Notes: a model not told the origin generated them from the sequence alone. A stretch of DNA of 64,000 bases from Eunapius fragilis (GCA_963681505.1 OY811977.1:6278970-6342969), one strand, 5' to 3'. Shown: positions 1 to 11,885, numbered from the stretch's first letter. Numbers and translations: made by a program.

Positions 1-369
1 GCTCGGTCGGGCCCGAGAAAGAACTTAGTAAAAATTTAATGGCCGGTTTGGATAGAACTACCTTATCACGTCAATATTTGTATGCGGTTGTAGCTTGCCT
101 CCAGATGTGCTATGAAATTCCTCATCTCCGCAATAATATATGCATGCTCTATAATATTTCGTGCAGCATATATATTAGCTGTTTTGGTCTATACAGGACC
201 ACAGAAACTAGCTGTTTGGCCCACCGGACCAAAATAAGCCTGTTAGGCACTGTTTTATACTGTGCATAGAGAGAGCAGGTTATTGCGCGCATGTTGACGT
301 GCAAATTTGCCTGCTGACATAACTATAGTTGCCTCACATTGTTTTAATAAGTTTATTAATACTCCACAG
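1..369. other. Upstream intron/flank, nothing recognised
   Basis: This stretch precedes the first visible exon of the thymidylate synthase homologue and ends in a good acceptor (ccacag). It is probably intron. I see no coding block or repeat in it. Confidence 0.4.
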
Positions 370-3300
370 GTGACCTTGGACCTTTGTATGGGTTCCAATG
401 GAAGCATTTTGGGGCTGAATATACGGACATGAATGCAGACTACCGTGGCAAGGGCATAGACCAACTTTCAAGGGTCATTGATACTATAAAGAAAAATCCA
501 AATGACCGCAGAATGATCATTACAGTCTGGAACCCAGCTGGTACGTACAGTGCATGCACATAGATAGCACCATTGAGGGCTGTTTGATAGAGAATTTGCT
601 CAAAGGCGATCCAATGTATCAGTTACTAATATAAGTTATAAAAATTATTTCTATTTCATTAACAGGCCCAAATTATTGTTTTCTAAAACATGATTGCTTA
701 GCGGACTATATTACTGAATTGAAATTACCGAAAAACATGTGCTCCATCAAGATGATACTTGCCTGACGATGTCAGATAACGGAGTGGTACAGAACACATG
801 GACATTCACTTGCATACAACATGCATGGACCTACTTTTCTCAAGTACCTTCTAAATATAGATTACATAACAATAATACACTAACTAAACCCCTAAAACAA
901 AACAACCACACTAAGAGTCGGTAGTGGTGTGAGTTGAAAATAAGTTTTCCTAAGATGGAGGCTGCATTTCCCCTTTGTACTGCCACTGAAAGGCGCTGTA
1001 TCAGGTACCTTTTGGTGTCACCAGTTGTGGCTGAGAGCCTGCGACCTAGCTCTCTGAGAAAGATCATGGAAAAAGGACCAAGCACTCCTGATGTTTCAAT
1101 ATGTCTGGATGTTTTCCAAGAGTATTTGGCCTTTTTCAGGTCCTCTGCCTGACTAGTGACAGCCATAATGGACTGTTGCCAGGTGAGAAGGCACCACTTG
1201 TTGATTTAAAAAGTGTGGGCTACATAGAGCTACTCCAAGGAGATGACCAACTACCACTCTAATCGTCTCATTGTCCATTCCTAGGCCCAGTGAAGAGTTA
1301 GGGATGGCATGAAGCCAGGCACCAGACACCTTCCAGGACAGCATAGACGAGCCCTAGTGATAACATCAGAGGATTGGTCTAACAAAGCTGCAGAGATTGC
1401 CTTTGACCCTTGGAGTGTCCTATGCCTTCTGCATGGCAATAGGATGTTGTGTCATAAACAATTCAAATAAGAATAAATCACAGTAGGTAGCCCCTGCTAC
1501 TTGTCATCTAAGATCGAAGACCCAGCTCAAAGATTCTCTTTGACCTTTTTTCATTACCGGCTAACCGTGGTCTGCTCCTCTCTGTGTCTTCTTCCCATGC
1601 CCCGGCTTGGCTTTTGGTCATGCCAACTCCCCAGACCTGAATTTCAATTTCAGGTGGCGCTAGTAATATGACTTGGAATTGAAACTACACAAAACTCCTG
1701 CTGTTCATCCTGTCTTTCGACACCCCCCCCCTCCCCCCCCCCCCCCCCCCCTTCCCCCCCCCCCCCCCCCTTCCACCCCCCCCCCCCCCCGGGGGGGGGC
1801 ACCACGCTCTTACATGTAAAAGTGGAGGTGACTTAATTGTCAGCCGCAATTTGTTGCGGGACACCGTGGAATCGTGTAAGCTGGCAGGTCAAATAGAAGC
1901 AAGCAGTGGCCTAAATGCAGAGTACTCGCCCCGTAGACGTCTTGGTAAGCCGACAGCACTGGATTTCACCATTACATCACCGCTAAATCTTTCTATAGAA
2001 ATTTATTAAATTTTATTAAATTTTATTAAAAGGGGGGCGAGCCCACCATATAAGGATATTTTGCCAACAATTACAATTTCGGATCTAATTACAGCTACGA
2101 GCTACCACTCTTTTAATAATTCGCCGAAATCATCTATACTTCGAACGATCGAAGTGAGTGTGGTCGGTTGCTAACCTCCGCAAACATGCCACCAATGACA
2201 ATCGTTTGTCATGGGCTGGGTTTGTAACCTTGGAGACGTATGGTTGCTGGGGAGAACTGAGAAACCAACAGATATTTCCCAACAAATTAAACTCGTTACA
2301 AGGATCGCCACATAGGTTCATTAGGTTGTCCCAAGCCTTCAGCAGTTGCTGGGCTGTATGGAAGGTTAAGCGTTCTATGGGAAAATCGGTCTTGTTGATT
2401 TATATATAGCATAAAAATCCAATCAACATATCTCCCGAAATATTAACGCTATCAGGTTCCTATGATTGCCACAACATACTACACCATTACTATATGTGAA
2501 AATCCATTTCGAATTCGGTTATGTACTCATGTGGAGTACCAACGTTATAAGGTCCGATACTCCATAGGGTTCGAAACAGCCATATCTTCAGGTATATAGG
2601 AGGGTTTAAATCGGTACAAATTCGGTACGTACGTAAAACGGTCCTGTCGCTATTGATTTGTTCTGTTCGTTAATTACTACTTTATCCGTTACGGAGCCGC
2701 GCAAAGTGCGTGCACGGTTTCTCGCTCGATTCGCGCCAATGATTTAGGCGCTCGCCTCCCATACATTGACTATCTAATTCACTGGCGCAAATCGAACGGG
2801 AAACCGTGCACGCACTTTGCACTATGTAAAGGATAAAGTAAAATTTAACGAATTAACAGGACAAATCAATAGCTACAGAACCCTTCTACGTACATACCGA
2901 ATTTGAACCGTTTCTGGCGATCTAACAGGTGGCCGTTTTGAACCCTATGGGCCGGGGTATCGGACCTTGAAACGTGGTACTCCGCATGAGTAAGACACCA
3001 AAATGGATTTTCAGGTATGGTAATGGTGTGGAATGTTGTTTTAACAATAGGAACCCGATAGCGTTAATACTTTGGTAGATAAATATTGATTTCCTTTTAA
3101 TCGGAAGTCTCGCTAGAGACTTCCATATAGGTTTTGACCCCGACTATGAATTTAATTAAAATCCCGCGACCCTACCGTAGCTTCGTTCCCGACGATCGGA
3201 TCGTCTAACTTGTTGCGGCAATCGATCTAGAAGTCAAAACTGAGTAGTTTCGTTTTTGTTTCACGTCGTAGAACCGCGTGGTTGTCGAGAACGAAAAATA

Positions 3301-6300
3301 CTGCTGTCCTCGTTCCCCTTCCAAAAATAATGGGCGGGTCGGGTCGTCTGCTTCTTCTGCTTCTTGAGAACTCATAACTCTGGACAGGAACACTTTTAAG
3401 CCATGAAAATTGCACCAATAGCTTTAGAATTTGCTGGAGGACTCGCTTTTAGGCTTTGATACACAAAAGCCTAAAAGCCTACATACGGTCTTATCAAGTC
3501 TAATTAACCGATTACCGGCCAATTTAATTATCCGTAGATAAGTACGGTCACTGCCGTAGAAGATTTTCGTAGCTGCCTCGAAATTGCGTTAGAAATAGGT
3601 ATCGTTTTAAATATGCGAACAATAGCAGAATGAAGCAAAATATGTATAGGCAAGTTTCTTTCTACCGTTAGTAAAGTCTCTATTGCATATTATAAAACCT
3701 ACGCTTTGTTGCGATCGTTTCTTTCTCCGTCGAGGCGCTCGTGTTCAATATACATAAGGCAGTGAAATCGGTTCTTATTCGGCAATGACACGAATGTTCG
3801 CATTTTCAGTCGAAATACCAAGTAAGAGGACTATTATGGGTTCTTGTGAAGATCTCCCCCCCCCCCCCCCCCCCCCCTCGCACCTATACTTTTACGGTAC
3901 AGATATTCAATCAACATCTTATTGGCACCTCAATGACATAATACATTCCGCATCTCAAACTATAACAATTAAATCAGATATTCTTCATTCCGCGACGCGA
4001 GCAAATGCTATTCTATTGTGAGCTTTATTTCTAACATGCACAAACAGTAGTGAACACTTACAGTAATGAGCGTTTCATTTTTCGCCGGTACTGGTCCACA
4101 CCCCTCTTGTAAATTCTCGTTCCAGCTGGGCCTAGTTTAGGTTCAGTGTAAAGGGGATAAGTACATTGGCTTCACTCCCCTATCCTAGCATGGCACACCC
4201 ATTCTAACCCCCCCCCCCCCCCCCCCATTTTCTAACCCTTAGTGAAGCCAATGTATTTATCCCCTTTACACTGAACCTAAACTAGGCCCAGCTAGAACGA
4301 GAATTTACAAGAGGGGTGTGGACCAGTACCGGCGAAAAATGAAACGCTCATTACTGTAAGTGCTCATTACTGTTTGTGTTAGAGAATATATTTGAAACCT
4401 GATGGACCGTCTGTATCTGTATTTGAGAGATAGATGCGGAATTAATGCATAGTCATTGAGGTGCCAATAAGATGTTAATTGAATATCTGTGCCGTAAAAG
4501 TATAGGTGCGAGGGGGGGGGGGGGGGGGGGGGGGGGAGATCTTCACAAGAACCCTATTATGTATTTTCTTTAAAATGTTGTCTTACGCAAAAGTTCGAAA
4601 TATGATGGGCAGCAGCTAACCCATGTTGAAGTGAGTTCTAATTATTGCGCGCATGCTATGCTCTGTTTGAATACCCCTCTTTCTATAGGAACTGTGCAAG
4701 CCTAGCTGATTTTTAACCCATTTACCTTTGAAGGCCACTAATGGCACAATGTAAAGCTTTACTGCGTTTGAAGATATGTTTGTTCACACAAGCTTCCCAC
4801 ACATGTGGTGGAGAGGTGCAATGGTGATATGGGGGTGTAGTGGTGATGTGGAAGTGTAGTAGTGATGTAGTTGTGCAGTGGTGATGTGGGGTGTAGGTTG
4901 GATGTGTTCAGTACTGATGTGGGGTGAAGTGCGGATATGGGGTGATGTGGGCTGAAGGGGTGATGTGGGGGGAAGTGGTGATGTGGGCTGAAGTGGGGAT
5001 GTGGGTTGAAGTGGTGATGTGGGATTCAGTGGTGATGTGTGGGGCACTGGGGATGTACGGGTTCAGTGGTGTGGGAGTTCAGTGGAAATGTGGGTGATGT
5101 GGGTACCCGGAAGCAGTGATGATGTGGGGTGCTTTGGTGATGTGGGGTGCAGTGGTGATGTGGGGGTACAGTGGTGACGTGGGGCGATGTGTGGGTGCAG
5201 TGATGTGTGAAGCAATGGTGATGTGGGTGCAGAGGTGATGTGGGTGTAGTGGTGATGTGGGTGCAGTGGTGATGTGGGTGCAGTGGTGATGTGGTGATGT
5301 GGGTGCAGTGGTGATGTGGGTGAGTGCAGTGGTGATGTGGGATGATGGGTGGGTTCAGTGGTGATGTGAGAGTGTAGTGGTAATGTGGGGTTCAGTGGTG
5401 ATGTGGGAGTGTAGTGGTAATGTGGGGTGCAGTGGTGATGTGGCTGAGTGCAGTGGTGATGTGGGGTGCAGTGGTGATGTGGGGTGCAGTGGTGATGTGG
5501 GGTGCAGTGGTGATGTGGAGTGCAGTGGTGATGTGGGGTGCAGTGGTGATGTGGGAGTGGTGGTGATGTGTGGTGATGTGGGTGCAGTGGTGATGTGGGT
5601 GCAGTGGTGATGTGGGGTGATGTGTTGGTGCAGTGGTGATGTGGGGTGATGTGTCGGTGCAGTGATGATGTGGGGTGATGTGGGGTTCAGTGGTGATGTA
5701 GGATTGTAGTCTGCTTCATTCTCGTCCTCTTCCACTTCTACCCCTCTGTCCTCATCACTTCCAGCTGCCCCATCCATGTTATCATCACTACTGGCATTGT
5801 TGAAGTCGATATTTACAACACAGAAGTCTTCATCCCTGTTCATGGAGTCAAAGACCTCTCCCAGTTTCGTCATATCTAATGCCATTCATTGATTGTGTTT
5901 TGTGGGTGATGGTATCTACAGCAATTACCTCACGCTTGGTACGGGCATATACACTGCAAGAAAAGTATGGTTATCCTAAGTTATCTGGGCTGGAGAAACT
6001 TGGTATAAACTCACAAAAGTTACCCTAAATCCAGTATAACTCTGCACAACTACCACAAAATTACATTCATAGATCAGATAACTGTAGTTGTGCAGAGTTA
6101 TACTAGATTTAGGGTAACTTTTGGGAGTTTATCCCAAATTTCTCCGGCCCAGATAACTTAGGATAACCATACTTTTCTTGCAGTGATACTACGACCCACC
6201 TCTTGACTTTTTAATAATTATAATACAAACTAGCGTGTCCCGTGTTACGCGGACGTACGTTGGAAATTAGATACGGCGCTTTCATTGTCTTTTCTAACAG

Positions 6301-9300
6301 CTGGACAACTGAGTTGTGATTTTATGTGTCGATGGTGAGCGTACGACATACGCGATTCAGACGTTAGGTTATTGCATTTGGACGAGAGTATGTGGTTGAG
6401 TCGTCTACGGCCGTTAAACATCCTTAATTACGAGATGCATTTATGCGCCTACGGCCGGTAATCGATTAAGCAAAAGTACCTATTTGGGTGTTAAAAAAAT
6501 TAAGGAAACAAGTAAATAAAAACATTCTCACCGAGAAAGTTGGTGGGATATAGGTTTTGCAGGCAAATAGTATACTAGTATACTGGTGTAAAAAGCAAGG
6601 AAACAAGTTTTATCAGAAGGGAAAATGTAATAGTCCTATATTTAGCACAGAAACAGCATATGCCTTAGTCGAAGTGTGCTAAATATAGGACTATTACATT
6701 TTCCCTTCTGATAAAACTTGTTTCCTTGCTTTTTACACCAGTATACTAGTATACTATTTACCTGCAAAACCTATATCCCACGAACTTTCTCAGTGAGAAT
6801 GTTTTAATTTACTTGTATATATAAATCTACAATACAAGACCCATGCATTTTCGTTCCATATCAGATTTTCCAGGACAAGCAGAAGAAAAGCAGCGCTTCG
6901 CTCGCATTGAAATGTATGGCTAATTATAAATTCAGTGCCTAATAACTTTAAAACTATTAGGATCACCCCCCACCCCCCCTTTGCGTGATGGAATTCAAAA
7001 TACACATTTAAAATGTTTCATACAGAAATGGAGTCTCCTTATGAAAGGAAAATAGAAAATAGATTGTCCAAGCATTCGGAAGATTCAGTGATTTTAAATG
7101 AACCATCGTTGCGTGAACTGTCCCAAATACCTGTATCGTTGCAGCCAAAAGGGCCCTAATGCTGCATGGTTATGAACTATTTGATATTCAAAGAGACAAC
7201 TACGTCCTCTCCAGCTTCTTTCTAATGCACTGGAAATTAGCCTGTCCATCATGGAGTTTACAGGGTCCTGAATTTTTTATTACACGCGTGGCTCCTTCCT
7301 GGAAATTTTTATAATATGCGCTAGGTCCCTTTTCGCTGCCTCGACCCCATATGGGATCGTGGCGGCGAAAAGCATGTCATCATGTGTAGTTACAGTACCT
7401 GAATTTTTCATATTAAAATTGTACTTGTCAATTTGGTGTTCCTTGTTTATAATATCACTTTGGGTCCCTTAAAGATACAACGATCCCAATTTGTAGTGTA
7501 CAAAATTAATTATAACGTATTCGACTATACTACCGTTGTTTTCCAGACACTCACAAGATGGTAATTCCCTCGTGCATCACACAACTTCAGTTCTACGTTG
7601 TCAACGGAGAAGTCTCGTGCATGCTGCATCAAAGATCAGCCGATATGGTTGGTATCATTGTACGTGTTTACTTTTATATGGTTGTGGAAAACATGCAAAG
7701 TTACAAACAAAATATTTCTCGGACTACCATAGAGGTCAGGGGGCCGGGTCTAGTGACTTTGCCTCGTTTACCTACCCATACCCACACCCACACACTCACA
7801 TCTTGACAAATATGCGCACAATGAATTTAAGTAATCAATATAGAGCTTTATCATCCTTGAGAGTAGTTTTTCAAGTTTTTTATTCTCCGAAAACTGCAAG
7901 TAGCTGCTAAACTTCAAAAAGACACTAATCAAATGCCCCCAAAATGGACTATTCATAGGGCTATTCGTGTATAAGGCATTGGTATTATAATTAGCATACA
8001 TTTCAAAGCGAGCGTTAGTTACTTTTCTTTTGCTTGTCCAAGGGTTATTTTGCTAGAAGCGTACATAATTATTGTTGCTATAGTATCTAAAAGCATATTT
8101 TAAAACATAAAAATAAATTTACATAAAAATAAATTTACGGTGTGCAAGCATTAATGTAACGCTAATTCATAAGATAAACGTTTGAGACCCAACTTTCAAA
8201 TTGCCCAAACTTTACGAATTGATGACTTTTACAAGTGCAATATTATATTGTTCTCACAGGCCCTTGGCGTTCCTACGGATGTAGCATCGTATGCTCTGCT
8301 CACTTATATGATAGCGCACGTCTGCTCTCTAAAGGTATGCCCATGCAATAGACCTGTTCGAATCATTTTATTCAATGTAATGTTCTCTTCCCTGGCTACT
8401 CAACGTTGATACTGATGTTTTGAATAGCCAGGAGATCTGGTACACTCAATAGGAGATGCCCATGTATATTCAAACCACATTCAAGGTGTCGAATCACAGG
8501 TAATGAGTGCGTCCATTTAATTAACCCATGCACGTACGAAATTGTATCAAGTAACCCTAAAGCTATACAAATACAAATAACTGTGTTTACTGTATATAAT
8601 TGCATTTATTAGTGTGTCCTGCATATTGCGCATTATTAAAATATCTATAGCTATACATGCACAATTTATGCATAGGCCAAGTTAAAACTGAGCTAGCTAT
8701 ACATTGTAGAGAAAGTAAGCTCAACTGTACACATCAGCTTTCAGGAAGTAAAATTCATTTTAAAAACGGGAACACAGCCGACGAACGGATGGCCCTAGCG
8801 TATCGTGGTTGAAATCAAACAAAAAGTAACGTATGGCTTTGCGCTAGTCGGACTCCATGCAGTTTTAGAGAATATATAAGTAGTTCACGCTCGTAGCCAG
8901 TCGTATTGTTCTCCCTATTCCTAATATCGAGTGCAAAAGCAGTTTCGGCAGACCAAAATTTTCGTGACAGGTCTGTAGGTCCCAAAACAATAGCGACTTA
9001 GAGACGAGGTCCGTAGACCTCTCTTATGTACCGATGTCATAGCGGATTATGCCCCCCCCCCCCCCCCCCCCCCCCAAAAAAATAAAAATAAAAATTGTCC
9101 CCCCGGATAGATAAAATTCGCTAACCCTAACCCTAACCCTAACCCTAACCCTAAACCCTGACACGTTCTGCTAGCTGCTTGTGTCCCCCCAGGATCTGTC
9201 CCACCCCCACCCCCTCTCCCCTCCAACATTAGTGTTTATTTACTTAGCGAGCTTGCATGCAGGCAGCTTCGTTTGGTCTGACCTACTATAAATTTGGTCC

Positions 9301-10058
9301 TAAATAAGGTTACGGTATATACGCTCTCATGTTGGTCTGTTCGCACGGCTTTGTCCTATAAATATATTATCAGGAGGCCCCCCCCCGCCCCCTTTCAGCG
9401 ACATCTATTGTTTTATATATGTTGAAAGCGATAGCTTCTAGGGCTCCGCCCTAAACCCGGACAGGGAAGCTTACTGCGTTCCCCATACCTACCTGTAGTG
9501 AATGAGACACTCCCTCTATATCATATAACTTTTGTAATCCTGTATCCGCCTTGTGTTTGAACAACTCCTGCCTAAACCCACACATATTTGTAACACAACA
9601 CGTATAGATCTTGGAGGGTGGAGGGGGAAGGGCTGCGGAAGGGCGCGGGGCATCACACGCTCATTGTGCCTCCATTTCACAAATAGAACCTCTTTAATTT
9701 AATCTCGGCACTTTCCTTCATGAAGGCCAGCGAAAAGTGTTCCCAGATCTTGAGAGTAAGGGGGACAATTTCTGCTAGTGGATTATGTCCGGGGAGACAA
9801 ATTCCACGCGGGTGACAGAATCTGCTCGGACACCGTATTAATTCTAAATGAGCACGGTAAATGTATTGTCGTATGGTAAATGTATCGTCGCAACCCAATT
9901 GCTATATGCTACTTCTATTCCAGATAACTAGAGAACCACGTCCATTTCCCACTCTGGAAATTAAAAGGACGGTGGAGTCCATTGAAGCTTTCACGCGGGA
10001 AGATTTCAATCTCATAAACTACAATCCCCACCCTAAAATTCAATATCCAGTGAATTAA
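370..10058 (+). CDS. TYMS: Thymidylate synthase-family enzyme, 5' end outside window
   Basis: Enzyme family that methylates a pyrimidine nucleotide monophosphate (normally dUMP to dTMP) with methylene-tetrahydrofolate. Five exons fit in frame: 370-540, 7547-7647, 8260-8334, 8428-8499 and 9924-10058 (stop TAA). The N-terminal exon(s) lie upstream. Visible family motifs: [11 protein letters not shown], the phosphate-binding NDRR, catalytic Cys in [36 protein letters not shown], and a C-terminal REPRPFP...YNPHP block. Two key positions are unusual. The human Asn226 of PFN, which selects dUMP, is Asp (PTD), and the His after the catalytic Cys is Ile. Both lie inside exons, so splicing errors do not explain them. 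The third exon may end at 7647 (donor gttggt) or run to 7665 with a better donor (gtacgt), adding six residues. AATAAA at 10057-10062 overlaps the stop. The family assignment is certain; the substrate is open. Confidence 0.93.
930..1440 (-). mobile_element. LINE fragment, reverse-transcriptase C-terminal region
   Basis: Reverse-strand translation gives the block [19 protein letters not shown] followed, after frame breaks, by [15 protein letters not shown] and [14 protein letters not shown]-like text. These are conserved blocks of the C-terminal region of a LINE family common in sponges and cnidarians. Several frameshifts show it is dead. It sits inside the first long intron of the thymidylate synthase homologue. 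Confidence 0.7.
1722..1797 (+). repeat. Poly-C tract with short interruptions and a G run
   Basis: About 75 bases almost entirely C, broken by tt/tcca, ending in ten G. Similar long C or G runs occur at about 3857, 4208, 4513, 9051, 26731, 35262 and 42366. Exact lengths are unreliable in any assembly. Confidence 0.9.
1798..2300 (+). mobile_element. LINE fragment, forward orientation
   Basis: The forward strand encodes [19 protein letters not shown], then [15 protein letters not shown], then after about 190 bases [16 protein letters not shown]. These match the same C-terminal LINE blocks seen on the reverse strand at 14750-15465. Reading frames are broken. It faces the fragment at 930-1440, so two dead copies converge around the poly-C tract. 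Confidence 0.65.
2417..3092. mobile_element. Foldback (MITE-like) element, about 0.67 kb
   Basis: The two halves are near reverse complements over roughly 310 bases each. Outer arms include attaacgctatcaggttcc (left) and ggaacccgatagcgttaat (right). The inner arms share gtgcgtgcacggtttc and gaaaccgtgcacgcac, and the centre is at about 2756. No coding capacity is seen. This is the form expected of a non-autonomous foldback DNA element. Confidence 0.8.
3093..3832. other. Intronic, nothing recognised
   Basis: No convincing coding block or tandem repeat. The text near 3500 (taaccgattaccggcc) recurs inverted near 6455, so this may be part of an old interrupted element. Confidence 0.3.
3833..4563. 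mobile_element. Near-perfect 0.73 kb palindrome with internal poly-C
   Basis: The left arm runs from ggttcttgtgaagatctc plus a C tract and ctcgcacctatacttt. The right arm mirrors it with a G tract and gagatcttcacaagaacc at 4536-4555. The mirror continues through gggcctagtttaggttcag to a centre near 4200-4215, itself a C run. Such a long, well-matched inverted repeat points to a recent foldback insertion or inverted duplication. Confidence 0.8.
4797..5705. repeat. Minisatellite, gtggtgatgtgggtgca units of about 17-21 bp
   Basis: Irregular tandem units of the form cagtggtgatgtggggtg cover about 0.9 kb. Open frames across it (repeated TSPLHP on the reverse strand) arise because the unit lacks stops. 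Confidence 0.88.
5700..5885 (-). CDS. Short acidic ORF running into the minisatellite
   Basis: The reverse strand starts at ATG 5885 and encodes about 62 non-repetitive residues rich in Asp, Glu and Asn (for example [14 protein letters not shown]) before reading into the minisatellite. The composition looks like the acidic N-terminus of a transposase or a small host exon. I do not recognise the family, and no splice site or partner exon is obvious. It may be the relic of an element interrupted by repeat growth. Confidence 0.2.
5952..6185. mobile_element. MITE, 234 bp, perfect-ended
   Basis: The ends are cactgcaagaaaagtatgg and its complement ccatacttttcttgcagtg. Arms of about 100 bases flank a loop of about 30. 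No coding capacity. The termini are fully complementary, suggesting a recent insertion. Confidence 0.88.
6509..6815. mobile_element. MITE family A, copy 1
   Basis: The ends are caagtaaataaaaacattctc and the complementary gagaatgttttaatttacttg. The arms extend inward to cctatatttagcaca. A diverged relative with the same termini and core lies at 15611-15892. Confidence 0.85.
6908..6960 (-). repeat. Dispersed repeat B, inverted partial copy
   Basis: aaattcagtgcctaataact recurs inverted at about 24540 and 17300. The three copies differ by scattered substitutions, as expected for an interspersed repeat. Confidence 0.6.
7185..7380. mobile_element. Dispersed element C, copy 1
   Basis: Contains gcactggaaattagcctgtc, ggagtttacagggtcctgaa, aatatgcgctaggtcc and cgctgcctcgaccccatat, all found in the same order at 47978-48215. 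It lies just before the third-exon acceptor of the thymidylate synthase homologue. Confidence 0.75.
9051..9160 (+). repeat. Poly-C, A-rich run, then (CCCTAA)n interstitial telomeric repeat
   Basis: About 25 C, an A-rich stretch, then ctaaccctaaccctaaccct continuing for about six copies of the vertebrate-type animal telomere unit from 9121. It is in the last intron of the thymidylate synthase homologue. A short internal array like this usually marks repaired breaks or telomerase insertion. Confidence 0.9.
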
Positions 10059-11340
10059 TAAAAACTCCATCGAATTTGACTGTGAATGATGGATTGTGAA
10101 ATAGACATGCACATGTTTTGTGTTAGCGGTGTTATACGTTACTGTATATAGCTAGCTAGTGTAGCGAATGCTATTATTTTGTGCATACAATTCTTATGTT
10201 TAGCCAGCGCTGGCATAGATGTACTTATATCCGTGAAAATCGAATACTTTTTTGGTCTATTTTGTCGAACTCCCGTTTTGGAAAAGTAGTCGAAAAGGCT
10301 CTAATTTTAAATAATACAGGTGTAACATAGACGCTGTTTAAACCTATTCCCGGCCTTGGAACTAAATCTAATGAGGACCTGTAAGTGGAGAAAGTAAGAC
10401 CGTTACCCAAAGCGGTACACTTTTTTCTGATTTCGGAAACAGTACAGATATGCTCACGTTAATCAAAGGAGTAAGTTACATAATACAAATCCTTACAATA
10501 GCCTATCGTGTAACACGAACCAAATTTACCCAGGTCTCGTCTCCAGGCTCAAATATTGGTCGTGCCCAGGCCAATGTTTGGGTCAGGAGTGACGTCATTA
10601 CCCTTTGACATACTAACATAATAAAGCAGTGCATCCAAATAGTGGACTACCTAGTGCTAGCTTAGTTTTGCAAATCTCGAAGTTTTAGCCAAATTTTGGT
10701 AAAGTTTGGGGGGAAAAAAACTGATTCAACCATACATCTTGTCAAGACGTTATAAATCCAATGAGGAACGCGTACTGTCAAAGGTAGACCAAAGTTACGC
10801 GTTATGTCTTCTAGTTTTTTGGGTTATATTCATTTAACCGTCCGCTGACCGATATATGTTTCGGTACCTCTTGTGCACGGAAAAGACAAGCTAGATAGCA
10901 TTTAGACATCTACGCAGTTACAATCTACGCAGTTACAATGATCAGTTGAAGGGAACGCACGTACAATACATGTATAAAGTTACGTTGTATCTAAGGTATT
11001 GATACTTTCGGCCTTGGTATCGCTAACACCATATGTGTCACGCGGATCATTTCTAATTATCTCTGCATGCGTTTCATATCAAGTTATTCTTCTATCTATG
11101 GATAAAGTTCGAACCGCGTCACTTAGAATGCATAAAACTTAGGGTCCAGTACAGATACGAGGCAGGAAACAACGCCAAGCTTCTTGGCGATAATTGAACT
11201 CTCTAAAAATATACTTTATCCTGCAAATGACGCTTTTCCGACTAATTTTCACAAAATTTGGTTCGACAAAAAAGGGTACATGGATCCGGTGTTAAACGCT
11301 GTATCGCCTTTTTAGGCCAGTCTGTTTGTAATCTTATATT
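10059..11340. other. Intergenic, nothing recognised
   Basis: Follows the stop of the thymidylate synthase homologue. No coding block, tandem repeat or long inverted repeat stands out. Confidence 0.4.
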
Positions 11341-11559
11341 ACAGTGATTTGCTATAGACTCTCGGAAATAGCACTGCATGTGGCGTAGTCGGCAGGATGG
11401 CGAGTTGGAACCACTCGGGCAACTCAGCCCGAAATGACGTTGGCGCTAGTCGTTCTCTCGTTTCGCCTGATTCTTTCTCAGGTCTGTCAAATTAGGCTGA
11501 GCCGGTGCGATAGACCATTTCGAAGCCGGCCGTTGCTTTGGTGAATGGTTGGGACGACG

Positions 11560-11885
11560 AAAAGAAGCGGTTATGACTTCTGGAAAAGCACAGACTCATC
11601 AAAGAGGACTACGAAACAGCGCTACAAAAACGTTTCGAGCCAGACAGTAAAGCGATTGTTGAATTTCAGGCCAGGAGACACCCCAAGTGAGATGACTCTT
11701 GGAGTGATTTCATAGTACGAGCTACGGGTCCTGGCTGAAAAGGCTTTACCATAGCTGGACGATAAAGTAAACGAATTGCTTGCTCTCGAAAGATACCTAG
11801 GTGAGCTTGATAACCCTCAGGTTGAATTTGCTGTTAGAGAGAAGGAGCTTCGACAAAGCGATGCTGGATCATGGAGATACATATG
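11560..11885 (+). mobile_element. Ty3/gypsy-type gag remnant
   Basis: The forward strand reads YELRVLAEKALP, stop, LDDKVNELLALERYLGELDN, then PQVEFAVREKELRQ. This is the classic end of the retrotransposon Gag capsid-like domain (LA..A.P...D......ERF..GL..P.V...VRE). In-frame stops show decay. The protease remnant 0.5 kb downstream on the same strand belongs to the same element. Confidence 0.7.

Noticed and set aside
1722-4536. Poly-C/poly-G runs as functional G-quadruplex switches
   Set aside because: Runs are homopolymers of uncertain length and widespread in the window; nothing ties them to regulation.
6400-6480. 5S rRNA-like ctacggcc pair
   Set aside because: Only the short motif matches; no 5S internal control region or length is present.
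8182-8409. Independent 75-codon ORF
   Set aside because: Its central part is the fourth visible exon of the thymidylate synthase homologue; the ends are intron.
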